From the NCBI GenBank assembly GCA_015680685.1, contig MNCI01027262.1, positions 2,089,882 to 2,153,881 of the forward strand: a stretch of 64,000 nt of DNA. Reading direction: 5' to 3'. The notes beneath the pieces were generated by a model. The model was given only the letters and a program-made list of their open reading frames with translations. It had not been told where the DNA came from and did not search any database. Origin of the DNA: Gnetum montanum (lineage: Eukaryota > Streptophyta > Gnetopsida > Gnetales > Gnetaceae). Numbering within the stretch: position 1 is the stretch's first letter; each line of letters begins with the position of its first letter. The translations under genes were made by a program, and so were the position numbers. Shown in pieces: positions 1 to 10,971 of this stretch.

Positions 1-767
1 TAGAAAGAAAATTTGTAACAAAGTTTAAATTCACAATAAAGTGCTAATTTAATGGTAAAACTCTAGATTTGGTAACTTTAATTTATGAATTTAATTCTAA
101 TAAGTAATACTGAGTTAAAAAATATTTAAGGTTCTAAACCCCATGACTCATCTACTAACCCACAAATGATACAATTTTTTTGCTGTAACATTGTAACTGT
201 CGGAATGGGTGATGATAGGAAATAAACACATGCAAGTCATTTTCAACAGGTTTTAACCTACATAATTGGCAAGCGTGATTTTCTTAAGGAAAGTTAAATC
301 CTGTCCTCCACTTTTAATTCTAAAATAAACTGTTGAATCCAAGAATTTGCAAGCTGATGCTTCAATTATACCTGCTCTCCGGCATTTCAAAATCAATGAA
401 GTAGCTGTGGAACTTTTACCCTCCCTTTTCTGAGAACGTGTGGGATAGTGGGGACAGGAAGATTCGGAGGTGAAATTCCAAAGAAACAAAATGCTCCAAC
501 ATATCATGAAACATACCTTACCTTTGCTTTTCCAACATATCGTGAAACATACCTTACCTTTGCTTTTCCAAGCGGGGTGTGGGACTTCGATGTGAAATTA
601 CTAGAGAAACGAAAAGCTCTAACGCATCTCTGAAACGTAAATAACTGGCTAACAAATCCTTCAAACGTAAATAAATCATCCAAACAACGAATTTGGTGTG
701 CATAAATGACCGGCAAACAGCGGCCACCAACCCATCTATTCACCTGAATTGGAGAGACAGTGCCCTT
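1..767. other. Upstream flank, no gene seen
   Basis: AT-rich sequence before the dirigent pseudogenes. Apart from a 36-bp tandem duplication I see no coding region, RNA gene or recognisable transposon. Short open frames here have no codon bias or family resemblance. Confidence 0.5.
496..567. repeat. 36-bp tandem duplication
   Basis: Two adjacent copies of a 36-bp unit beginning ccaacatatc; they differ at one position (tcatg versus tcgtg). The sequence lies about 200 bp upstream of the duplicated dirigent 5' region. It has no evident function. Confidence 0.85.
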
Positions 768-898
768 CAAACATTTCTATGCCAACCACGTACCCAAAAA
801 GCCGAACACGCACAGCGCCATCGATGACTTTGTAAAACAATATTAATACTATATTGTATTTCACAATTCAACATATTATTCACTGCATCGCCTTCTGT

Positions 899-912
899 GA
901 ATATATAAACTG
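899..912 (+). promoter_or_regulatory. TATA-like box of dirigent copy A
   Basis: The motif tatataaac lies about 175 bp upstream of the copy A ATG and is repeated identically upstream of copy B (about 1523-1535). The intact gene at 49905 has its TATA only 54 bp from its ATG, so use of this box is uncertain. Confidence 0.35.
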
Positions 913-1081
913 TTATTGATGTAGACAATAGTGACATCATTTCCTGCTTTTAACCAGACTTAACCATGGTTCATAATCCGGTGTTCTCTCCTTTATTTTG
1001 TTACCTGTAAAGTGTAAAATGATCAGCCACAATAGTCACTCCTTACTTCAAAACCCAGGCCCAGGAGACAGGAAAGCAAAA

Positions 1082-1390
1082 ATGGCTGCCAATGCCAAGA
1101 TCCCATTTCTTATTCTGCTGGTACTGGTTTTGATGTTCTTCTGCGTGGCCTCTGCGGCAGCTAAGGCCAAAACGAGGAAGGAGAAAGCGAGCCGCCTGAG
1201 ATTCTATTTCCACGACACTGTTATGGAAAAAAACAGGTCGGCCGTTAGATCCGTGGCTCCGGTAAAGGGCTTTCTGAACAGCTTCTGCTTAATCCGCGTG
1301 ATCGACGATCCGCTCACGCTGAGGCCGACTATGGATTCTCTGCAGGTGGGAAGCGCCCAGGGAATTTACTCTTCTACTTCTTCCACTGTT
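1082..1390 (+). pseudogene. Dirigent pseudogene, copy A (5' half only)
   Basis: The first about 100 codons match the intact dirigent protein encoded at 49905: a hydrophobic signal peptide ending in an alanine-rich stretch, then KEK..RLRFYFHDT, an NRS glycosylation site, VIDDPLT and VGSAQG. The frame is open, but after STSSTV it enters the duplicated upstream DNA of copy B, so the C-terminal half (the GGTG.FR.ARGYA region and the last strand) is absent. The start at 1082 aligns with the Met of the intact gene; an in-frame ATG at 998 would add 28 unrelated residues. A transcript could encode a secreted half protein, but a folded eight-stranded dirigent barrel is not possible. Confidence 0.88.
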
Positions 1391-1708
1391 CAAACATTTC
1401 TATGCCAACCACGTACCCAACAAGCCGAACACGCACAGCGTCATCGATGACTTTGTAAAACAATATTAATACTATATTGTATTTCACAATTCAACATATT
1501 ATTCACTGCATCGCCTTCTGTGAATATATAAACTGTTATTGATGTAGACAATAGTGACATCATTTCTTGCTTTTAACCAGACTTAACCATGGTTCATAAT
1601 CCGGTATTCTCTCCTTCATTTTGTTACCTGTGAATGATCAGCCACAATAGCCACTCCTTACTTCAAAACCCAGGCCCAGAAGACGACGAATCTCGCAGGA
1701 AAGCAAAA

Positions 1709-2253
1709 ATGGCTGCCAATGCCAAGATCCCATTTCTTCTGCTGCTGGTACTGGTTTTGATGTTCTTCTGCGTGGCCTCTGCGGCAGCTAAGGCCAAAAC
1801 CGGGAAGGAGAAAGTGAGTCGCCTGAGATTCTATTTCCATGACACTGTTATGGGAAAAAACAGGTCGGCCGTTACAGCCGTAGCTCCGGCAAAGGGATTT
1901 CTGAACAGCTTCGGCTTAATCCGGGTGATCGACGATCTGCTCACGCTGAGGCCGACTATGGATTCTCTGCAGGTGTGAAGCGCCCAGGGAATTTACTCTT
2001 CTACTTCTTCCACTGTTCAGGGTGGCTTAAGGCTGCTCATGCCCATGAATTTGGTGTTCAACAGTGGCAAATATAATGCAGCACTCTGGCTCTGCTCGGC
2101 AGCAACGCTGTTTTGAGTGAGGTGAGGGAGATGCCCATCGTTGGCGGAACTGGGCTTTTTCGCTTTGCTCGAGGATATGCTCAGCTTCGAACCTGCCTCT
2201 TCGAGGCCGGCTATGCTGTTGTCCGCTACGATGTCACTGTAATGCATTTTAGA
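1709..2253 (+). pseudogene. Dirigent pseudogene, copy B (full length, broken)
   Basis: Covers the whole dirigent gene. Three lesions are visible. A G-to-T change makes TGA at 1976-1978, where copy A still reads VGSAQG. Small indels near 2070-2105 shift the frame in the N-G-S-T-L region. The last codons read MHF without the expected stop, because one T is missing in the terminal TTTTAG, so the last frame runs to about 2310. The C-terminal half still reads REMPIVGGTGLFRFARGYA and VVRYDVTVMHF. The nonsense mutation is absent from copy A, so it arose in copy B after the duplication or was never in the copied stretch. Confidence 0.9.
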
Positions 2254-3681
2254 GCTGCTTTTGTCTGGGGTTATTTGGAACAGAATTGCTTGCTAACTCT
2301 TAATTGTTAGATGCGGATTTTAAAAAGTCAGTGTAAGTAAGTAAAATGTCGATGTCAGTTTGCATTGTTGATGAAATATGCCCATGTTGCGGTAAGGCGC
2401 CCACCATTCACGCAAATCTTAGAGATTATGTAAGTTTGAGAAGCTTTAGAGTAATGTAACTGTTTTCTTCGCTATTCTCTTCTCGCATTGAAAGCTTTGT
2501 GGAGTTTCAGCGATTTTTCTGAAATCTTTCGGTATTTCGCTGTAACTTAGTATTTATCCATGGTGTCATGTCCTACCCCCACATGGTAGTGGAGTGTGGA
2601 GTGCATTGCGATGCGATGTTAATCTAAAGTATTTATTTTCGCACAATGCCTGGCATAGCGTACATGCAAAAAAAAAGCTGTGCGTTTTACGTTAAGGTGC
2701 AGACCTGGAAAACTAAAATACATGCCAGAAAACAGAACAAAAACAGCAGCCCCGCAGCATGGATTAATTTTTAACACAAATTGAAGCCATTTACCATTAG
2801 CAGCCATTCATCTTTGACCCTAAGGTCTCCAATCCAGTTTTCCATGGTTTTTCATTGACATCACATTGAAAAAACAAAACAAGAGCTAAACTTAAAATAT
2901 TGTGGAAAGTAGCGTGAACTAGCAGTATTAAAAAAAAAGAACAAAACAAATTAACATTAATTTTTTCATTCTATTTCATTTTTACCTAATTTCTATAACT
3001 CTCCTCCACATGGCACACATAACACACAGTTTTGCTACTATGCCCTTTGAAATTTTTGGTATGATATATTAAAACCACACAAAACCCACACAATGCGCAT
3101 ATTTCCTATGAGTTTGAGTACCCTAAGTCTTATGACTAACAATCCACTATGGTATGTAAAGAGTTATTAATAATATAATTCATAGATTAGTACTAATTAT
3201 ATACTATTATAAATAGAGTACAACTAGTACTAGTTTTAGCTCTCCTTCATCTTTGTAATTGTTTTATTATTGTATTTGGGCTTTTTGTAGTCTAGGAATG
3301 GCATCTTATATGGTCTAGCATGTGAAAATAAGATTAGATAATGTGCATATAAAAAAAGGGCTACTACATCACTATTTCAGGAAAGCTATTGAAAGGAAAA
3401 TCCAAAAAGATGTGGGAAAAAACAATTGAAGATGATCTAAGGAATTTGCAAATAAACAAAGATCTAGCTCTTCATAAAGCTAAATGGGAAAAAAAGAGTC
3501 ATATAACCAACCTCATTGTATTGGAACAAGTTGAGATGATAATGATGATGATTTTTTACAATTCTAGGTTACGTTTATGGGGCTCTTCTCATCTTTTGGT
3601 GGTGTGCTTCTTTCTCTCATAGTACTAAAATATTTGCATTGTCCTAGGATCTCTCCTCATCATGGGTTCTCTAACATATTT
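2254..3681. other. Intergenic flank, nothing recognised
   Basis: AT-rich DNA downstream of the dirigent pseudogene. I see no gene, RNA or repeat of known class. The TSD of element E1 (acaat, 3682-3686) follows. Confidence 0.5.
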
Positions 3682-3686
3682 ACAAT

Positions 3687-4554
3687 TGATGAGTGGCGAG
3701 GTACCCCTACACTCAACCATACGAATACGTGCACTCACGCACGATCTGGTCGAACTCCACAAACAAACTAGTTGTGGTATCTAGATAATTACACATTGAT
3801 CGCAATTCGCTGTCTTCCCACTTGGAGTAATATTTAATTTGCCACGTATGGTTTAGTCTAGAGTGAGGCGAATGATGTGATCCTAAACTAATGCTACTCC
3901 TAGATACACTGGCAAATAATCTTGTTTAAAGCTAATACGTAATGAGAATCATAATCTAAACGTGCCTAAGTGCAATGAGTATCTATCCTCAATTATCGGT
4001 ACACATCTTGGACCTCGTGTACTACTTCTAGGATTACCAAGCGTATATTACTTGAGCACTCCTAGATACGCTACTAGGTTACCAACTAGCTACACTTAAA
4101 TGTGCGTAATTAAGTCGTACTCATTCTACAATTAACAACAGGAATAGTAAATGATGGTAAAGAAATATTAATTAAGAAAACAATAAATAACAATAACAAT
4201 TAAGCAATTAAAACTAAGTGAATGCAATGATGGAGTAATCTTGATCTTTATTACCCATCATGTGCATGTCCAAGTATGTCACACTCGAATAAAGGTTCTG
4301 TACAATTACAATAATCACACTGCAGGCATGCACTGGGGAAAGAATGGAAATTAACTACAACTAAAAAAAAAGACTCTATTCCTACACTTCTTAACTCCCT
4401 TCCTATGTGCCTGAATGTGGTATTTATAGGCTTACATAGGAGGCATGATATCGTGTATCCAATATCATTATCCAGGTCGTGATATCGTGTACCCAATATC
4501 GAGGGTCCAATATCAAGCATCTGATATTAGCACATGACAAATCACAATTCATCA
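3687..4554 (-). repeat. E1 3' LTR
   Basis: 868-bp LTR, sense on the minus strand. It is preceded in sense direction by the polypurine tract (complement of 4555-4574, ending ggggta). U3 carries GATATC-type motifs at a 14-bp spacing (4445-4530), then a TATA box (ctataaatac, complement of 4415-4435). R/U5 carries an AATAAAG signal and ends with the conserved GGTACCTCGCCACTCATCA. Confidence 0.93.
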
Positions 4555-4730
4555 TACCCCTAGGATTAAATAACAACTCGTCCTCGAGTCAAAGAAAGTG
4601 AGGAACAAGTTCATTCAATTACAAATAGGGGATATGTATGAGATTATTGAATGACCATGAACTTTTTCATGCTGCAATGTGGGACTAAATGAAATTTGTA
4701 CATAGACACAAAAGACAAAACTTGTGAAAC

Positions 4731-5058
4731 TCATGTGGTTCCCGATGGTGGTGGCTCCTACATGGGTGCCTTTCCTTTGTTCTATGCTCCAAGCTTCTGA
4801 GATTGATACCGTTGAAGAAGCACCTAATGTTTCTCCTCTTCTATCTGAGGATTATGAGCCATCCATGATGATGTCCCAAAGTTTGATGGAGTTAGCACTT
4901 CCCATGGACATGGCAGTTGCAAGAACACTTGATTGGAATTAACATGTCATGCTACAAATAGCCATCATTTCTCTTAATAGGCTCGGACCCTGACCTCTCC
5001 CTAGGCATTCAGTTGTACCTTGAGAAGGTCCTCCTTGTTGTCCTCTTTTAGAGGCCAT
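4731..5058 (-). pseudogene. E1 ORF2 remnant (internally deleted)
   Basis: Retains the start (ATG complement at 5058, N-terminus MASKRGQQGGPSQG) and the C-terminal end (EPPPSGTT, stop at 4731-4733) of the accessory ORF2 that is about 2.79 kb long in E2 and E6. About 2.5 kb between them is missing. A 62-bp intron-like sequence (5059-5120) with GTATG donor and TTACTAAT branch-like motif ends exactly at the ATG. The copy cannot make the full protein. The function of ORF2 is not known to me. Confidence 0.7.
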
Positions 5059-5120
5059 CTATAATCACACAAAGATTAATTATTAGTAAGGTTATTGAAA
5101 GAAGTTCAATTATTTCATAC

Positions 5121-6426
5121 CTTAGTCATTGCTTTTAATAAATGATGAATTCTTTACTTAGTGTGATTTTAGAGTTAGAAAGTTTTTTAAGGAAGTTGCT
5201 CTAGAAGTTTAATGTTGGACCTGATTTGTTTAGGTGAAACATAAAAGGACATGTAATGGTTTTGATGAACGTTTGATAAAATGATGATAAAGGAAAGAAT
5301 AGATTTGGCAATGAAGTACTTAGAGGGTATAAAATGATGTGATGGTGTGCAACAAGTACAAATTACAAAAGTCACGCAAGTGGATCCTCCCCAAAGCAAG
5401 TTCCAACCTATAATGCCCTTGCGTAACCACACCTTAAAATGTCCATAGGCACTAGAAGGGTTAAATGTAATCTACACCAATGCAACAAAACACATACATG
5501 TTAAATACCACCGTAATGAGGTATGAATTTTATGCCACACAAGACACAAGTTAGAAATACTTAGATAGTAAAATGAAATGAATCGTAGAAGGGATTGCAA
5601 AGATTGGCATGTGAGGTAATTGACTCAGGGCACAATGAATTCTAGGTGTAGGGCATGATTAATGTGTCATTAGCCCATTGGTCTAGAATCAAAACCAAGT
5701 CTAGTCCACCGATTAGTGACATCGCATTGTTTCATCCAAGGATGAACAACCATAAGAGCATCATGACAGCAAGGTGTATAGTCACTTGGCATTTTGTCCA
5801 AGGGAGGAGTGATTAGGAATTTCTTTCTAGCACATTTTTTTAGTCACTTTGGCACTTTTTTCTTTCCAATAGTGGACTGAAGAAGCCACCAACCTTTAGG
5901 CATGGGTGCATGTCTTTCCAATGGAACCCCTAGAATAGCATTGAGTTTCTTTAGGGAGTGCCTTTATTACTCTTACTCCCATTTTTCGTTAGATCTACAA
6001 GGATCTTAGTATGACCAAGCTACATGATAGCACCTACAAAAGTCACCAAAGAGAATTCACAAGTACCCTTGATGCCACACCCTGACCATTCCCTCTTAGT
6101 CCATCATTTTTCACTCTGGGAATAATGAGCACAAAATTACTTTAAATTTTAATGATGACAAGAATATCATCATACCCAGAGTAGAACCTCTTATTAATAG
6201 AATGGATGGGTGGATGTTGTGGGCTCACTGTCCAAATAATTAGTCATTTGTGACACAATACCATAGAACAACACCTCAACCAATTGTTTACATGAGTGTT
6301 TTATTCATAGATGATATTATCCACAAAAATATAAAACAATAAATTAGAAATAAAAAACTAGAAAACAAAAAATTGTAAAATTAAAGAAAAGGAAAAATAT
6401 TTACTAATTCTGCTTATTAGAATGGA
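5121..6426 (-). other. E1 non-coding 3' region between internal polypurine motif and ORF2
   Basis: Long untranslated spacer, homologous to 14904-16369 (E2), 19480-21066 (E3) and 37796-40430 (E6). The GATATC/TATA internal promoter block found in the other copies is missing here because of a deletion near 5200-5300. No coding potential is seen. Confidence 0.7.
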
Positions 6427-6447
6427 GGATATCCCCCATAACTAAAT
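6427..6447 (-). promoter_or_regulatory. E1 internal polypurine-tract-like motif
   Basis: Sense strand reads TTTAGTTATGGGGGATATCC, closely matching the true polypurine tract core before the family's 3' LTRs (AGTYATGGGGGTA). It lies downstream of gag, where pol would end in E5. Confidence 0.55.
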
Positions 6448-7065
6448 AGTTGAGCATGGCTAGAATTAATAAATGGAAAATGTGGATCCATGCATGTTGG
6501 AAATGTTGGGGATCGATCATATCCAAACCATCAGGTGTCTTTTGAGATGGTGGTTGGAATATACCCAAATTGGCATTCACACACTTGATTGTAGTAGGCA
6601 TAGTGGGGCAAATTATAAGATGTGGTCATGTGATAAGGAGCTAACCCACTATGGCACCTGTGATTGTAAGATGATATGCAAGGATCAATATGTTCCCCTA
6701 CGTGATTATATTCATTCGGCCACATAGTTGTTGAAGTGTTGATTAGTGGCCCTGTTAAGGTAGCAGGAAGTGTTAAGTTCGAAGGAGTAGGTGCATCATA
6801 GCGCTAGACTTGTGCTGAGTTGGTTGATGTAGTGGTTTTAGAACCGTGCTATCTCTTCCTATGGTCATGCCTAAAGAAAGGACACTTTTCATGTTATGGA
6901 AAGCCTCCACTGCTATTAATAGCAGCAACACAAGTAATGTTCATGGGTTGGTGATGTGGTGCAAAACCTTCTGACACAACTGCTGGTGATGCAGAAGGAG
7001 GTGAATGATGAGAATATTGAGGGTGAGGAGGAGTGCAAGGAACATGAGGTCATGATTGTTGGTGA
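6441..7065 (-). pseudogene. E1 gag, C-terminal part
   Basis: Low-complexity Pro/Tyr/His/Ser-rich reading frame on the minus strand, with stops, equivalent to the C-terminal gag tail of E2 (29490-29760) and E3 (18780-18920). It is followed directly by the internal polypurine-like motif; there is no protease domain. The boundary with the insertion at about 7066 is where similarity to E2 gag fades. Confidence 0.65.
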
Positions 7066-8696
7066 CCATTTAGGATGCGATCACCAACGAGTGTCCTCAA
7101 ACAGGATTTAGGTGCTTGCTGGTCTTTTGGCAACACCAAGGCCCAGATACCTCCAAATAGACTCGGTAGTTAATGTGAGTATGTGTGTGTGCTGTTGCAG
7201 TGTGCGGTTGTAAAAAATGAAACGATTACGTTGTGTGTAAACTACAAATGACTTATCTTAAAGAGGTTCAGCCAACTTTTCCAAGTACTGTGAGTTGTTG
7301 AGAGTTCCTATTTTGTTCAATTGCCTAGTCTACGCAGTCCTTATAATACCTACTTGTAACAAATAAAATTTTGCAAAAACATTTGAGCAAAACCTACGAA
7401 TCTACTTCTAATTTTCCCCAGAGAAAGAGATAGTTCCATAAGAAAACTAGAAATAGAGCGAGATTCAATGGAAATTAGAGATAAGAGAAAAAGAAAGCAG
7501 ATTTGTGTAAAGATCTCAAATATTTAAACAATGTAAAATGATACGAGTAAACACTTCGCAATAAAGCTATCCCAAATTCAATAACTATGAATTGTTCAAA
7601 CTTCCAAGGCTCAAATAAGAAATTTCTTCAAGACAATCCTACTATGCTACCCAAAAATTGCTACGTAAACTATCACATACGAGACTCCATTTTGGCTAGA
7701 TAATGGATGTCAATAATTACATTCAACAGAACCTTCACAAGACTTGACAATTTCTGATTGAAATACCATAGAGAATCACTTTAAAGTTAAAAGAAGCTAT
7801 TCTGGTCCTATCAAAATACCAAATATTTTCTGAACCCTCTTGACTATTGAATCGTTCAACGACATGACTACAAGTAGAGGCTCTTTTACAACGATCTCAA
7901 TAGCAGTTCTTATATGTTGCACAATAATCAAATTCGCTACTAAAATGCTCCTAAGGCTTTCAAACACAAGCACTTCTATGAAAAAATTTTAATAGAAATC
8001 TTCTATTATGCAACAAGAAACAATATGAGCAATCTAAAAATCCCAAAATTACTTGCCAAACATGATACTATCTAAACCACTAGCTAAACAATTTAAAAAA
8101 AATAAAAAAAACAAAAAAAATAACTCACAGGACTATGACAAAGAGGCTAAAATGTTTTCTTTAGCAAGCCATCTTACAAGCAATCTTTCACAATGTGTGA
8201 CCCCAAGTGTGTTATCCCAAGTGAGACCCCTTTTCTTCTAACCCCTGAAGCCTTTTTATAGGTTTCAAAAGGTAGTTAGATTCTAAAATATCTTAGCTAA
8301 CTTCTCTTCCAAGTAAGGAAGTTATTTACTTGCCCAACAAGTTAGCAGATTACTTGCCCAACAAGTTAGCAGATTACTTGCCCAATAGGTTAGGTAAGTT
8401 ACAAAAATTGTGGGTGGTTGTAACCACCATAGAGATAAAAAAACTACAACTGACAAGTGGCCTTTTTAGTTGCCAAGTGTCTTCATGGTAAGAAAAATTA
8501 AAATTAGTTACAAATATCATAGTTGTAACTATTATAGAAAGTTACAACTTCCATAAGAATAAAAGGGATAATAGCCAAATGTCCCCTTTATATAGGACGT
8601 TACACAAATATCCCATTGATTTCTTTTCTCTGTAAGTAACAATACCCCTTTGTTTTTTAAAAATTATATATATATAAAATGGTGTAGCAAACATCT
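7066..8696 (-). mobile_element. Foreign LTR-like insertion in E1 gag
   Basis: A 1.6-kb block interrupts E1 gag. Its part at about 8140-8400 matches (inverted) the last 300 bp of this window: the same TATA context (cctataaaaaggcttca), the same TCACTTGGG-type repeats and the same AAGATGGCTTGCTAAAGAAAA. This looks like the U3-R-U5 of an unrelated LTR element, probably a solo LTR or LTR plus leader. About 0.8 kb of gag expected between the flanks is missing, so a deletion accompanied or followed the insertion. No clean TSD is seen. Confidence 0.6.
8328..8391. repeat. 24-bp tandem repeat, about 2.6 copies
   Basis: Units reading agattacttgcccaacaagt tagc repeat head to tail inside the U3-like part of the LTR-like insertion. 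The related copy at the window end has only one diverged unit there, so the array is a local expansion. Confidence 0.85.
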
Positions 8697-9268
8697 GGTT
8701 CATGTTGCCCCTATTTCCATTCTTGGATTTGTCTCCTTAAGGCTGACACTCTTGCATAGTTTTGATATCTTTCATTGAAGAGTTCTACCATTGTCAGCCA
8801 ACATCAAATTGATTATGGTCTTAAGGACCTATACCATACTTTTGCTTCATCAATGAGTGTCGTAGCAAAGAGCTTAAGTTTTTGCCACCCATTATCAATA
8901 TTGTTCCATACACGGGCATCATGAAAGGCTTGTAAATGATGTTGCGGATCCAAATCCTAGCCTCCTAAAAACTTGGGAAAGTTGTTTAAATCAAGCATGG
9001 GTACACAGCTTTCCTTGTGATGCCCATGGAATATGTGAACAGGCTCTGGTATATGCATTAGGCCCTTAATGGCTAGCAAGGGTTCATTGTCACTAGGTAG
9101 GTTATGATTTTGTGAGTGAGGACAATGTTGTCTTCATTTAGGTACATAGGAGATCCCTCCATAAGGTTAAGTACTCCAAACTTTGTCTTCATCATCATAT
9201 AATTTTTTGGTTCTCTAATGAATTGCCTTACTAGTTGTTGCATTTTGATAGTCTTGTGAGAGAGACAT
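8697..9268 (-). pseudogene. E1 gag, N-terminal part
   Basis: Minus-strand gag starting at an ATG at 9268 (context AGAGAGACATTGTG on the plus strand), alignable with E2 gag (start 31051) and E3 gag (start 17457). It includes the capsid lead-in ARVWNNIDNGWQKLKLFATT and AKVWYRSL, and breaks off at the HEPLD position, where the LTR-like insertion begins. Internal stops are present. Gag would form the particle for reverse transcription. Confidence 0.75.
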
Positions 9269-9378
9269 TGTGATGAATTGTGTATGAATTATTTGTAATT
9301 AGTCTCTCTGAAAGATATATCGTTAATGCTTCTTTATAGGGATCTTGGATGATATAACTAATCTAGATAACTAGCATT

Positions 9379-9398
9379 GTCCCTAGCAACGACACCAA
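9379..9398 (-). promoter_or_regulatory. E1 primer-binding site
   Basis: Directly after the 5' LTR in sense direction the sequence reads TTGGTGTCGTTGCTAGGGAC, resembling the TGGCGCCGTTGCCGGGGA site used with tRNA-Asp by Athila/Tat elements (family knowledge). Several transitions have eroded it. Confidence 0.75.
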
Positions 9399-10272
9399 TG
9401 ATGAGTGGCAAGGTACCCCTACACTCAACCATATGAATATGAGCGCTCACACACGATCTGGTCGAACTCCGTAGACGAACTTGTTGTTGTATCTAGATAA
9501 TTACATGTTGATCGTAGTTCGTTGTCTTCCCACTTGGACTAGTATTTACTTTGTCACATATGGTTTAGTCCAAAGTGAGGTGAATGATGTGATCCTAAAC
9601 TAATGCTACTCCTAGATATGATACAAAATAACCTTGTTTAAAGCTAATATGTAATGAGAAGCATAATCTAAACTAGCCTAAGTGCGATGAGCATTCATCC
9701 TCAATTATCCATACACATCTTGGACCTTGTGTACTACTTTTGGGATTAACAAGCATATATTACTTGAGCACTCCTAGATATGCTATTGGGTTACAAAGTA
9801 GTTACACTTAAATATTCATAATTAAGTCGTACTCATTCTACAATTAACAACAAGAATAGTAAATGATGGTAAAGAAATATTAATTAAGAAAAAAATAAAT
9901 AAAAATAACAATTAAGCAATTAAAATTAAGTTAATGCTACAATGATGGAGTAATCTCGATCTTTATTGTCAGTCATGTGCATGTCCAAGTACGTCACACA
10001 CGAATAAAGGTTCTGTACAATTACAATCATCACACTGAGAGCATACATTAGGGAAAGAATGAAAATGAACTACAACTAACAAAAAAGAGACTCTATTCCT
10101 ACACTTACTTGACTCCCTTCCTATGCGCCTGAATGTGGTATTTATAGGCTTACATAGGAGTCATGATATCATGTATCTGATATCGTTATCTAGGCCACAA
10201 TATTGCATACTCAATATCGAGGATCTGATATCAAGGGTCCGATATCAGCACCTGACAAATCACGATTCATCA
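9399..10272 (-). repeat. E1 5' LTR
   Basis: 874-bp partner of the 3' LTR at 3687-4554, with the same terminal sequences, GATATC motifs, TATA and AATAAAG signals. It is flanked by TSD acaat at 10273-10277. Confidence 0.93.
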
Positions 10273-10277
10273 ACAAT

Positions 10278-10966
10278 GTTGTTGGAAATTCTCTTTTACT
10301 TAGTCATACATGGGCTAGGGCATGTTAGGCTCCTTAAGAAATCCAAAACTAGGCTATGATAACTATTTTCAACTATCACCTTCTTATGTACTTAGCATTG
10401 TAAATTTTTATCTTTGCCTTTTGCCATATGGACTCATTATGCTTACTTTTCTTCAATCCTCAATCCTTAATACTCCAATCTTCTTTTTGAAAGTTGGACA
10501 TAGCTAGGACTTACAATTCTAAGATAGTTTAATCAAGATTATGTTATGAAGGTCTTTGTTTTATTAATCCTTATGAACTAGGACTAATAGTCTTTTCTTA
10601 AGTATCGTTTGAAAAGGTTATGATTTTTTCTTTATAAGCTTTTCTTATAGGTATCCTTTCTTCTTCTTCTTCTTGTTATATTTACAACTTAGTACTATAG
10701 ACCTTATTTTGTCTTAGGAACTATCTTCTCCTCATCTTATTGACGTACCATCACCTCTCTTGTTATTCCATTATATTGTATGATTCTTATGATGATGATC
10801 TTACCTAGCATGTTCATGGCTTGTAAGTAGTTATGTGCTTTCATCGAACATTTTAACATTTCTAAACTCCTTTTATGTATATTAAAAAAATAATGATTGT
10901 ACCTTAATTAATAAGTATATTTTTATAATGTTCAATGTTACAAATAGTGATAAATTGTGTAATATA
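10278..10966. other. Spacer between E1 and E2, nothing recognised
   Basis: AT-rich flank that received both E1 and E2. No gene or known repeat is visible. Confidence 0.5.
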
Positions 10967-10971
10967 AATAT

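Larger units (their letters stand above)
768..2018. repeat. Tandem duplication (about 625 bp) of a dirigent promoter and 5' half
   Basis: Unit 1 (768-1390) and unit 2 (1391-2018) are near-identical, with an offset of 623 bp at the left edge and 627 bp at the ATGs. Each contains about 310 bp of upstream sequence with a TATA-like box, then the first roughly 100 codons of a dirigent gene. Unit 1 runs from its coding part straight into the upstream part of unit 2; unit 2 runs on into the rest of the gene. The short match ttca is shared by the two breakpoints, consistent with microhomology-mediated duplication. Confidence 0.9.
3687..10272 (-). mobile_element. E1: complete non-autonomous Athila/Tat-type Gypsy element
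   Basis: 6.6-kb LTR element on the minus strand with a 5-bp TSD acaat at 3682-3686 and 10273-10277. LTRs begin TG and end CA. In the sense direction: 5' LTR (9399-10272), primer site, gag (start 9268), foreign LTR-like insertion (7066-8696), gag C-terminus, internal polypurine-like motif (6427-6447), non-coding 3' region, shortened ORF2 (5058-4731), polypurine tract, 3' LTR. No protease, reverse transcriptase, RNase H or integrase is present. The two LTRs differ clearly by eye (more than 10% in the first 150 bp), so the insertion is old. It must have been mobilised in trans. Confidence 0.9.

Noticed and set aside
998-1081. Upstream in-frame ATG extending dirigent copy A by 28 residues
   Set aside because: The extension has no match in the intact gene, and the signal peptide begins at the ATG at 1082.
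8328-8391. Possible CRISPR-like array of 24-bp units
   Set aside because: Units are contiguous without spacers and lie in a plant LTR-like sequence.
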